From positions 41,388,614-41,452,613 of the forward strand of contig NW_022098036.1 in NCBI RefSeq assembly GCF_002288925.2: 64,000 nt of DNA, given 5' to 3'. Positions within the stretch are counted from its first letter, which is position 1. Every line of letters starts with the position of its first letter. Below the pieces are notes generated by a model, which did no database searches, was not told where the DNA came from, and worked only from the letters and a program-made list of their open reading frames with translations. Shown here piece after piece: positions 23,966-32,897 of the stretch. This stretch comes from Delphinapterus leucas (Eukaryota > Chordata > Mammalia > Artiodactyla > Monodontidae). The translations under genes and the position numbers were made by a program.

Positions 23966-24342
23966 CAAAATTGAATAATATTGTATTATTCTCGAGAATC
24001 ACAGAATCATAGTTTTGTATCTGGGTACATATTCCTTGGAATTACTAATGGAAAAGAGTTCTAAAATCTGCACTAGCGAGTGAAAAAGGTGTCTCCCCCA
24101 GTAGGCATATGGTTTAGTGAGGAGAGAGAGGTTAACCAAATAACTACATAAGCGAATATAAAACAACATGGTGATCACTGTGTGATTATAAAGGAGAGGT
24201 ACATGATACTGTGGTAGATGGAACAACGAAATGTATATTAGGCTGACTTCCCTAAGTCAGGAGATCACACCAGGCTTTCCTGACAAAGCTGAAGTTGGGA
24301 ATAGGCTTTGAGTAAGGTTGTTTTAATACTATCATATCTTTC

Positions 24343-24435
24343 AGATAACAAAATTAGGGCCTAGGAATGTTTATAAATTTGCCATGTATGCAGCTAATTT
24401 GTGGAAAGACCAAGGCTAGATCTCAGGGCAAAGTA
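24343..24435 (-). mobile_element. MIR SINE fragment
   Basis: Antisense MIR core: CAGATAACAAAATTAGGGCC, then TTGCCATGTATGCAGCTAATTTG, then GACCAAGGCTAGATCTCAGG. These correspond to the GAGGAAACTGAGGC to CACACAGCTAGT blocks of MIR. Confidence 0.6.
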
Positions 24436-24440
24436 AAAGC

Positions 24441-24513
24441 AACATTTATTGAGGCATTATCAAGTGTTATGAACTGCTTTGAAAGACTATTTGTTTTTTT
24501 AATCTCATTTAAA
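24441..24513 (-). mobile_element. Second MIR-like fragment
   Basis: Begins ACATTTATTGAGGCATTATCA and continues to AATCTCATTTAAAC, matching the opposite end of antisense MIR. It lies after the previous fragment rather than before it, so it is a separate insertion. Confidence 0.5.
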
Positions 24514-24518
24514 CTCTC

Positions 24519-24557
<39 letters not shown>
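24514..24557. repeat. CT microsatellite
   Basis: A CT run of about 21 units with one early interruption, directly after the MIR-like fragment. Confidence 0.95.
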
Positions 24558-24559
<2 letters not shown>

Positions 24560-24765
24560 GAGGAGTTTCAGTCCTTTTTATTCTACTCCTTGGCTCGCCA
24601 TACAGGGAGAAGAATTAATAACCTGAATGATTAGCAACTAATGATATATTATTCCACATTCACTACTAATTATATCTCCATTCTCTGAAAAGCAAATTCA
24701 TACTAATTCATGGATGATCTCTGTTATACTTTCTCTGAGTATCTAGCTATCTCAGTAAATTAAAC

Positions 24766-24937
24766 TATGGCCAGTTCTGTGCTGGAGCTGCTCCGGTCCA
24801 TCCCTTCCTACTACATTCAGCATGGTGGCTTAGTGGGTGCTCAGCTGCTTTCAGGAGCCTCACCAACACTCTTTACCTCTGCGTGATTGCCACTGTTTCT
24901 ATTTTTTGTGGGGTGTGACCAGAAGGAGATCAAAGAA
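24766..24937 (+). other. Unidentified segment joined to the 5' end of a truncated L1
   Basis: About 170 bases, less AT-rich than the flanks, ending where L1 sequence begins. It contains an ATG in the context ACTATGGCC opening a frame of about 40 codons (24767 onward, starting MASSVLELLRSIP) that stops at TGA near 24884. I do not recognise the peptide. It may be part of a retrocopied transcript joined to L1 by template switching, or unrelated unique sequence. Confidence 0.3.
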
Positions 24938-25476
24938 TCAGATTCAATGGAATATTACTCAACCATAAAAAGAAACGAAATTGAGTTATTTGTAGTCAGG
25001 TGGATGGACATAGAGTCTGTCATACAGAGTGAAGTAAGTCAGAAAGAGAAAAATAAATGCCGTATGGTAACGCATATATACGGAATCTAAAAAGAAAAAA
25101 AAAAAAGACAGAAAAGGTTACGAAGAACCCAGGGGCAGGACAGGAATAAAGGCGCAGACGTAGAGAATGGACTGGAGGACAAGGGGAGGGGGAAGGGTAA
25201 GCTGGGACAAAGTGAGAGAGTGGCATGGACTTATATACACTACCAAATGTAAAATAGATAGCTAGTGGGAAGCAGCCGCATAGCACAGGGAGATCAGCTC
25301 AGTGCTTTGTGACGACCTAGAGGGGAGGGATAGGGATGGTGGGAGGGAGATGCAAGAGGGAGGAGATATGGGGATATATGTATATGTATAGCTGACTCAC
25401 TTTGTTATAAAGCAGAAACTAACACACCATTGTACAGCCATTATACTCCAATAAAGATGTTAAAAAAAAAAAAAAG
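24938..25476 (+). mobile_element. 5'-truncated L1 LINE 3' end
   Basis: Starts in the last codons of ORF2 (SMEYYSTIKRNEIE) and runs through the 3' UTR to CCAATAAAG and an A tail at about 25462-25475. The 3' UTR matches the L1 at 7.46-9.21 kb closely in order and motif, so they belong to the same subfamily. Confidence 0.95.
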
Positions 25477-25689
25477 AAACCCCCATTTTGGCCCATAGCC
25501 TTATTCATGTGATTCACCCAGATAGATCCACAGCTTTGTATTGGATATTGCCTGACTTCAACCCTCCTAAACTGGTATTTAATTTCCCATATGACTGCTA
25601 CTACTTTGTATATTCTTCCTGGCGACTTCTTGGGAAGTAGTGGACATGCGATTCAGTCATCTCTGATTACTTAGCTGAAATACCACCTA
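25477..25689. other. Sequence between L1 and hAT relic, nothing recognised
   Basis: No frame or repeat that I can support. Confidence 0.35.
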
Positions 25690-25905
25690 ATCCAGGATGT
25701 CGGCAAATGCCTGCCCACGAGCCAAATTCCACTGGATGCCTGTTTTATAGATAAAGGTTTACTGAAAACTAGCCATGCCCATTCATTTGTGTATCATTTC
25801 TGGCTGCTCTTATGCTACAATGGCAGTGTTGAGTATCTGTCAAAGAGATTGTATGGTCTGCAAAGTTGAAAATATTTGCTATCTGATCTTTTACAGAAAG
25901 AGACT
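25690..25905 (+). mobile_element. Non-autonomous hAT-type DNA transposon relic (MER3/Arthur-like)
   Basis: Contains the recognisable interior AGCCATGCCCATTCATTTGT, a GGCTGCTCTTATGCTACAA block, GAGATTGTATGGTCTGCAAAG and GATCTTTTACAGAAAGAG. A GGATGTCGGCAAA left end and a GACTTAAGACCT right end look like decayed terminal repeats. No transposase is encoded. The family name is from memory and may be off; the class is more secure. Confidence 0.65.
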
Positions 25906-26930
25906 TAAGACCTTGATCTAAGCTAACCTTTACTTCTATCACTAAGTACTGTCTACTGAATATTTCTTACGATTAAAATAAAAAAACCTTGATTGAATCA
26001 TCTGATAGAAATACTGAAGATTTACAGCAACCTAATTTTGTCAAGAAGAAATTGTGTGCTTGAGTAAAAATAAACATTCTTACCAATAAATGATATATCT
26101 TGGAGAGAGTAGAGGGCTTAGAGATACTTGAATTTCCCTCTGCAGTGAGTGAAAAAATAAAAGACCTGCAAAAGAACCCTTAAATACCTTATATTCCTCT
26201 GTTTTTGTACTTCAGCACTTCGGTGAATTATTTCTTTGTTTGAATTTCTCCTTAGTATTTATTTCAGCTAGATTTCTCCTGTACTGTTGAAGTTGACTCT
26301 GGAACTCACCTTACCCTAGGGAGGTTTTGCCTGAGGAGGCTTGATAAATAGCATTTTCCTGGAGCAGACGATAAGGGAAGTGTTGTGTAGCATGGATGTA
26401 GGAGGATCAAGGATGATCCTTGGCTAGTTGGCTCTGCTGACTGCAGTCATCTAGCTATGAGCTCACAGGCTCACATAACAATGACATGTCAAAACAAAAC
26501 AAAAATATACATCAGATATATTTTTTTAATTCTTTATGAATCAAAGTTTTTCATGCTGACACTTTCAAATTAAATTAATGGAACTATCATGCAGTATATT
26601 TATGAAATATTCCAGGATATTTCTATAGAGATACTGCTTCCATTTTTTTGTGAAAGCAGTCAGAATTAAAATTTAAGTATAGCCTCTCTTCCTTTTTTTT
26701 TTTTTTTTTGTGTGAACAAGAGAATAAAAAATATTATAATTTGGATGCCTCTGTTAAGCGCCTGACAGTACTAAAGGACTCTCTTATCATTATGATTATT
26801 TGCCAATAGAAATTTCTCATGCAAGTCATTAACCTCCAATGGTCTCATTTATTTCTCCTCTCAACACTGATCAAATGATAGATAAAATTTAAATTACCTA
26901 CAGTTGACCTAAATAGATTATATTTCTGTC
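25906..26930. other. AT-rich sequence with a poly-T run
   Basis: No gene seen. A T run of about 17 bases lies at 26693-26709. No frame of note. Confidence 0.4.
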
Positions 26931-26934
26931 CTGT

Positions 26935-27065
26935 GGTATATCAAGTATCCTCAGAACATCCATGCAAGGAATATAAGACTGCACACAACTGTATTTATTT
27001 TACAGGTGGAGAAACCAAGAAGGTTCAAATAAGGGCAAAAATGTACCTTTAGCTCACTTGATTAT
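26935..27065 (-). mobile_element. MIR SINE fragment
   Basis: Antisense MIR: a TTATTTTACAGGTGGAGAAAC block followed by AAGAAGGTTCAAATAAGGGC, equivalent to the TTTTACAGATGAGGAAACTGAGGC core. Confidence 0.65.
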
Positions 27066-27330
27066 TAAAGATGCAAGATTACAATAAAAGTACAACATGG
27101 AACATTAACACTTCAAGTACTCTTCTGGGAAAATATCAAATTTATGGGAACTTGATGTTATTTCTTTTGATTTTACTTTTACTTCTAAGCAATAGTTACA
27201 TATAGTTTAAAGGCTCAAATAATACTATATGACTTATGGCAAAAATCAACAGTATGCTAATCCCCACTTCAATTTACCACTCTGCAGAGGCAACCACTTT
27301 CATCTTTTAAAATTTATTCTAAAAAAAAAA

Positions 27331-27538
27331 GGGCTTCCCTGGTGGCGCAGTGGTTGAGAGTCCGCCTGCCGATGCAGGGGACGCGGGTTCGTGCCCTGGT
27401 CCGGGAGGATCCCACGTGCCGCGGAGCGGCTGGACCCGTGAGGCATGGCCACTGAGCCTGCGCGTCCGGAGCCTGTGCTCCGCAACGGGAGAGGCCACAA
27501 CAGTGAGAGGCCCGCGTACCGCAAAAAAAAAAAAAAAA
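27331..27538 (+). mobile_element. CHR-type tRNA-derived SINE, young copy
   Basis: About 190 bp plus an A tail of 16 (27523-27538). The tRNA-like head carries a pol III A box (TGGCGCAGTGG) and B box (GGTTCGTGCCC). The body is GC-rich with many CpG still intact, which points to a recent insertion. An 8-base TTATTCTA match lies on both sides (27314-27321 and 27539-27546), with an extra A run before the left end. Frames across it are not genes. Confidence 0.95.
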
Positions 27539-27546
27539 TTATTCTA

Positions 27547-27690
27547 CTGATATATCCATATCAATATATATGGATATATAAATACCCATATATGTAAATA
27601 AATATTTATATTACTATTTTAAAATGTTTTACTCTAAGGCATTCTCTGTTGACATCCCTTCATAAAAAATGAGGATCTAGATATCCTATG
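27547..27690. other. AT-rich stretch with ATATAT palindromes
   Basis: Tandem and inverted ATATCCATATC / GATATATAAATA type sequence, probably a decayed TA-rich repeat or old L1M DNA split by the SINE. Confidence 0.4.
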
Positions 27691-27703
27691 CACACCACCA
27701 CCT

Positions 27704-27729
27704 CCCCCCATCACCCCTCCCCCCCACCC
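27704..27729 (-). other. Predicted G-quadruplex motif
   Basis: On the minus strand four G runs (3, 7, 4 and 6 bases) are separated by loops of 1 to 3 bases, which meets the usual intramolecular quadruplex pattern. Confidence 0.6.
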
Positions 27730-27734
27730 ATGCA

Positions 27735-28075
27735 TACTTCCTAAACCCTCCTCCTCCTGATATATTATTGTCATTTAGGTTACATAAATGTTCCCTATAT
27801 ACAATTCATAAATACGTAAATGGTATTGACAGCTGAGTAGTGGCTCACAACAGATGGAGGGAGTCCAACTTTAAATATGAAATTTTCAACAATCTTTTTA
27901 TTTTGGATTTATATTTTTCCCACTTAAAAAGGCATGTGGGTATCCCCTTTTTTCTTTTTTTTTCTGGTATCCCTTTTTGAGGGTTCCAAAGTATAATATC
28001 AGATTTTTAAAAATCAGCTTTGCTCATTTCTAGGTATAAATCATCCTTCTTAGGTTTCTAAAGTAATTTGTCATA
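27735..28075. other. AT-rich stretch, nothing recognised
   Basis: Possible old L1M-like sequence on either side of the CHR SINE, but too diverged to call. Confidence 0.3.
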
Positions 28076-28136
28076 TGTATTAGTCAGAGTTCTCCTCAGA
28101 AAGCCACACATCACACATATACATAGAGATAGAGAT

Positions 28137-28186
<50 letters not shown>

Positions 28187-28620
28187 TAGTTGATTACGAG
28201 ATTTATTATGAGGCTCATGTAATTATGGAGGCTGAGAAGTCCCATGATCTGCCTCTGCAAGCTGGAAGTCCAGGAGAACCAGTGGTATAGTTCTAGTTTG
28301 AATTCAAAGGCCTAAGAACAAGGAGCACAGGTGGTATAAATCCCAATCCAAGGACAGAAGAAGGCCAATGTTCCAGCTCTAGCAGTCACACAGAAATGGA
28401 ATTCTCCCTTCATCCACCTTTTTGTTTTATTCAGGTCCTCAACAGACTGTATGATGCCCACTCACATTGGGAAGGGCAATCTGCTTTACTCAGCTCACCA
28501 ACTCAAATGCCAGTTTCTCCAGAAATACCCTCATAGACACACCCAGAAATAATATTTGATCAGATATCTAGGCATCCTGAGGCCCAGTCAAGTTGACACA
28601 TAAAATTAAACATCATACCA
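28076..28620 (-). mobile_element. Old mammalian LTR (ERVL/MaLR type), solo
   Basis: Starts TGTATTAGTCAGAGTTCTCC and ends ...CATCATACCA. Internal blocks include ATTATGGAGGCTGAGAAG, TGCAAGCTGGAAGTCC and CAAGTTGACACATAAAATTAA. This is the reverse complement of the same family found on the plus strand at 44.73-45.27 kb. A GA microsatellite has expanded near its left end. I am sure of the repeat but not of the subfamily name. Confidence 0.75.
28139..28183. repeat. GA microsatellite inside the LTR
   Basis: About 22 clean AG units, expanded from the GAGATAGAGAT stretch of the LTR. Confidence 0.95.
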
Positions 28621-29215
28621 TGTATACATCTGGTTCCTACTTTTCTTAACATTGCACTATTATACTCTAACATCTTTGCCTTTTTTGGCTTCAGTATCTT
28701 TATAAGTTCCCTTGTTGTCAATTTATTGGTATTTCAGGAAGGGATGGAAGATAATGTGTATGACAAATCCACCATATTTAACTGGATGCCCTAATATTTA
28801 TTTAAATCTTCATTAATTGAAACTCTACTTTATTGTATGGAGAACACGTAGACTATCTACTCCTTAGGGTGCTCTTATATTCACACTTCTAGCAAATGAA
28901 ATAACCAGCCCATAAATAATTGCCAGAGGAAAAGCTCAGATGAATAGAGTGTCTGTCCTGTAATGATTGTTAAATATTCTGAATAGGCGAATAATTTTTA
29001 CTCCTAGGAAATCATCAACTAAGGAGTGTTAGAAAACTTGTGAGGCCACAGATGGAAAGGAAGGGGAATAACTTAGGCCACTGTTGATATCAGAGGAAGA
29101 TGAAAACTTTTAGTATCCATTCACATGTATGAATTCTGTGCTTTGCATAAAGTCCCTCTGTAGATCCTTATGAATGTCATACCACAGCAGATAAATATAG
29201 ATTTGCCTGCCTTTT
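28621..29215. other. AT-rich sequence, nothing recognised
   Basis: No gene or clear repeat. Confidence 0.4.
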
Positions 29216-29219
29216 CACA

Positions 29220-29400
29220 TGCTGCACCTTCTAAGAAATTCATCACTTTGCTCACATAACTATTAATAGCCTTTTAAAACTCAGATATAATGTCACCTTG
29301 TTTTCCAATATATCTTGACCAGCTTTTACTGTCTTCTGTCTTCCCTTAACACAAAGAAAATATCTATATCATTGTCCCTTAGTAGGTATCCAGACTAGCC
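29220..29400 (+). mobile_element. L2 LINE 3' fragment
   Basis: An AAAACTCAGATATAATGTCACC block followed by pyrimidine-rich sequence follows the L2 3' end pattern (CTCAGCTCAAATGTCACCTCCTC in L2). Confidence 0.5.
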
Positions 29401-29865
29401 CCTAACATTTGTTATCTAGGACAGAGTAGAAAGAAAGGTGCCCAGTTCAAGTTTCATGTTCTTTAGCTTTCCACCCTATCTCTATTTTACACCCTTCCTT
29501 TCCAGGGGCCTTAAACACAGGTTTCTTCCAAAGTTAAGTTACATACCCTTTCCCCAAACAACTATCCTTGCCTTACCTTTCAAGCATAGGGGAAATGCAC
29601 ACTGGTGGGACAATCCTCTAGAAAACAATCATGTAGATGAAGCCTACACATGGCCTCAGGCCATCTGGGAGGCTAATTCTATCCCAGGATATGCAAAGAG
29701 AGTTCTGTGACATCTGGGCTCTGTGTACTCCTCACTCTGTTGAGAAGAGTCAACGAGACAACCAGAGTGGATATATCTAAAGTGTGGGAACCACTGGTAT
29801 CATATATATCCCCGAAACTGGTAATTTGTTTTCTTTTGTCTCCTCCAGCCCACTCCTTACATGCA
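29401..29865. other. Sequence between L2 fragments, nothing recognised
   Basis: A frame of 90 codons at 29438-29710 has no domain and no supporting context; I treat it as chance. Confidence 0.4.
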
Positions 29866-29955
29866 AGAACTATGAACTGTTAATCTCTATATTTGTCAAA
29901 GTAGCAGTGTTTTTCCCATAGAGGTGCTCAATTAATAATTGAATAAATGAGACTA
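29866..29955 (+). mobile_element. L2 LINE 3' terminus
   Basis: A GAGGTGCTCAATTAATAATTGAATAAATGA end resembles the GTGCTCAATAAATATTTGTTGAATGAA terminus of L2. Confidence 0.5.
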
Positions 29956-30430
29956 TATCAGAATATGTTAGAAATGCCAGCCAATTATTATCTCCTGAAG
30001 TGAGTTCTTCTTAACTATCTGTGTGCCAATTTCATAGATAATTTTTACTCAAAAATAGCTTACAAGTCTAACCCGATGAAGGGCAGTCACCTGCACCAAA
30101 CTAAGATGACAAACTTGTCTTAGGAGTCTGGAATTGAGACACAAAGAGATTCTATCAATTAGCTGTTATTACTGGGTATGAAGGTATATTAGGAATTTCA
30201 ATTGGGCCTTGTGTAAGTTGAGAGAAAACTGATTTGTAGAGAAAGAGAAAAACAATGCCAAAGATCTAAGCTGTAAGCTGTCATAGGAGACCCTGTGACC
30301 TGTGAGAGAAAGAGAAGCTGGAACCCCTAATTCTTGATATCTTTTCAGCACTTTGCTGGATTTGGGCCTTGCAAGATTCAACTATACTTCCTTTTCTTGA
30401 ATTCTATTTGATATGCCTGCAACTTAAGAT
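29956..30430. other. Sequence left of the Tigger element, nothing recognised
   Basis: No gene seen; a 70-codon minus frame at 30169-30381 has no domain. Confidence 0.35.
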
Positions 30431-30432
30431 TT

Positions 30433-30451
30433 CCCTCCCCCCCTCCCTCCC
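30433..30451 (-). other. Predicted G-quadruplex motif with one-base loops
   Basis: On the minus strand GGG, GGG, G7 and GGG are separated by single A loops, the arrangement expected to be most stable. It lies just outside the broken end of the Tigger1 element. Confidence 0.65.
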
Positions 30452-31431
30452 TTCCTCTCTCCCCGTAATTTCATTATTTATTTGGTTCTGCATATAATGA
30501 TTATTGAAGGCTGGGGTGACTGTGACAATTTATTAAAATAGGACAACAATGAAGTTGGCCACATCCATTGACTCTTCCTTTCATGAACCATTTTTCTGTA
30601 GCATACAATGCTGTTTGATACCATTATACCCACAGTAGAACTTCTTTCAAAATTGGAGTCAATCTTCTCAAACGCTGCTGCTTCTTTATCAACTAAGTTT
30701 ATGTAATATTCTAAATCCTTTGTTGTCATTTCAACAATCTTCATAACATCTTCACAAGGAGTAGATTCCATCTCAAGAAACCACTTGCTTTGCTCATGCA
30801 TGAGAAGCAAATCCTTATCCATTAAAATTTTATCATGATTGCAGCAATTCAGTCACATCTTCAGGCTCACTTCTAATTCTAGTTCTCTTGCTATTTCCAT
30901 CATATCTGCAGTTACTTCCTTCACTGAAGTCTTGAACCCCTCAAATCATCCATGGGTGTTGGAATCAACTTCTTCCAAACTCCTATTAATGTTGATATTT
31001 TCACATGAATCATGAATGTTCTTAACGGCATCTAGAATGGTGAATCCTTTCCCGAAGGTTTTCCATTTACTTTGCCCAGTTCTATCAGAGGATTAACTAT
31101 CTATGGCAGCTATAGCCTTAGAAAATATATTTGTTAAATAATAAGATTTGAAAGTCAAAATTACTCCTTGATCCATAGGCTGCAGAATGGATTTTGTGTT
31201 AGCAGGCAGGAAAACAACATGAATCTCATTGTACATCTCCTCCAGAGCTCTTGAGTGACCAGGTGCATTGTCAATGAGCTATTATATTTTGAAAGATATC
31301 TAAGCAGCAGTTGTCAACAGTGGGCTTAAAATATTCAGTAAACCATATTGTAAAAGATGTGCTGTTATCCAGGCTTTATTGTTCCATTTATAGAGCACAG
31401 GCACAGTAGGTTTAGCATAATTCTTAAGGTC

Positions 31432-31443
31432 CCAAGGATTTTT
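31432..31443. repeat. Left target-site duplication of the SINE in Tigger1
   Basis: CCAAGGATTTTT, matched at 31791-31802. Confidence 0.85.
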
Positions 31444-31790
31444 TTTTTAAATTTTTAAAATTTACCATTTTGGCTGCATTGGGTCTTCATTGCTGTGCGT
31501 GGGCTTTCTCTAGTTGCGGCAAGCAGGGACTACTCTTCATTGTGGTGGGTGGGCTTCGCATTGTGGTGGCTTCTCTTGTTGCAGAGCACGGGCTCTAGGT
31601 ACGCAGACTTCAGTAGTTGTGGCGTGCGGGTTCAGTAGTTTTGGCTCGCAGTCTCTAAAGCGCAGGCTCAGTAGTTGTGGCGCACAGGCTTAGTTGCTCC
31701 GTGGCATGGTATCTTCCCAGACCAGGGATCGAACTTGTGTCCCCTAAATTGGCAGGTGGATTCTTAACCACTGCACCAACATGGAAGTCC
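31444..31790 (-). mobile_element. CHR-related SINE, longer older form, nested in Tigger1
   Basis: Minus-strand copy with a T-rich left end (A tail) and a tRNA-like head at the right (ACTGCACCAACATGGAAGTC). Repeated CAGTAGTTGTGGC-type units form the body. It is more diverged than the CHR copies at 27.3 and 49.8 kb. A 12-bp target-site duplication flanks it, and Tigger1 sequence resumes exactly after it. Confidence 0.93.
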
Positions 31791-31802
31791 CCAAGGATTT
31801 TT
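31791..31802. repeat. Right target-site duplication of the SINE in Tigger1
   Basis: CCAAGGATTTTT, identical to 31432-31443. Confidence 0.85.
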
Positions 31803-32897
31803 AGAATTGTAAATGAGTGTTGGCTTCAACTTAAAGTCTCCTGCTGCATTAGCCCCTAGCAAGAGTCAGCCTGTCCTTCAAAACTTTGAAGCCAGGCATT
31901 GACTTCTCCTCTCTAGCTATGAAAGTCCTAGAAGACATCTTCTTCCAACAAAAGCCTGTTTTGTCCACATTGAAAATCTGTTGTTTAGTGCAGCCACCTT
32001 CATTATCTTAGCTAGATCTTCCAGATAGCTTGCTGCCTTCAAGTTGCACTTTTGTGTTCTGGAGATGGCTTCTTCTCTTAAACCTCATGAGCTAACCTCT
32101 GCTAGCTTCAAACTTTTCTTCTGCAGCTTCCTCACCTCTCTCAGCCTTCACAGAATTAAACAGTTAGGGCCTTGTTTTAAATTAGGCTTTGCCTTGAGGG
32201 AATGTTGTGGTTGGTTTGATCTTCTATCCAGATCACTAAAACTTTCTCCATATCAGCAATAAGCCTGTTCTGTTTTCTTATCATCCATGTGTTCACTGGA
32301 GCAGCACTTTTAATTTCCTTCAAGAACTTTCCTTTGCGTTCACAACTTGGCTGTTTGGCACAAGAGGCCTAGCTTTCGGTCTACCTCAGCTTTCGACGTG
32401 CCTTTCTCACTAAGCTTAGTCATTTCTATCTTTTGATTTAAAGTGAAAGAACATGCAACTCTTTCTTTCACTTGAACATCTAGAGGCCACTGTAAGATTA
32501 TTAATTGGCCTAATTCCAATACTGTTGTCTCAGGAAATAGGGAGGCCCAAAGCAAGGGGGAGAGATGGGGGAATAACCTGTCAGTGGAGCAGTCAAAATA
32601 CACACATTTATCAATTAAGTTTGCTGTCTTATATGACCACAGTTCGTGGTGCCCCCAAACAATTATAATTGTAACATCAAAGATCACTAACCACAGATCG
32701 CCATAACAAATACAGTAATAATGAAAAAGTGAAATATTGCAAGAATTATCAAATGTGAAGTGAGCAAATGCTGTTGGAAAAAAATAGCACCAATAGACTT
32801 GCTCATAGTAGGGTTGCCTCAAACCTTCAACTGGTAAAAAACACAGTATCTGTGAAGCACAATAAAGTGAAGTGCAATAAAACAAGGTAGGCCTGTA

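Larger units (their letters stand above)
30478..32500 (-). pseudogene. Tigger1 transposase pseudogene
   Basis: Pogo-type transposases have an N-terminal helix-turn-helix DNA-binding domain (CENP-B-like) and a DDE catalytic core. The start context near 32.49 kb has lost its ATG (now GTG), and the N-terminal segment FTLNQKIEMTKLSEKGTSKAE with KLGLL is readable at about 32370-32470. The C-terminal 114 codons are open at 30478-30822 and include [28 protein letters not shown] sequence (only part quoted for the motif [12 protein letters not shown]). Between these the frame is shifted and interrupted by stops and by a SINE, so no active transposase can be made. The few codons at the low end, beyond the breakpoint at about 30.50 kb, are not Tigger sequence. 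Confidence 0.88.
30505..32895 (-). mobile_element. Tigger1 (pogo-type, Tc1/mariner superfamily) DNA transposon
   Basis: Follows Tigger1 from the transposase C-terminal region (left) to the 5' terminal repeat (right). The right end reads AAACAAGGTAGGCCTG and is followed by TA, the expected target dinucleotide. The left terminal repeat is missing: the element breaks off near 30.50 kb. A SINE splits it at 31.44-31.79 kb, so the element itself is about 2.0 kb. Confidence 0.93.

Noticed and set aside
27331..27522. tRNA gene, because of clear A and B boxes
   Set aside because: The boxes belong to the head of a CHR SINE; no cloverleaf with acceptor stem can be drawn, and an A tail follows.
29438..29710. 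90-codon frame as a gene
   Set aside because: No domain or start context, and flanked by L2 fragments.
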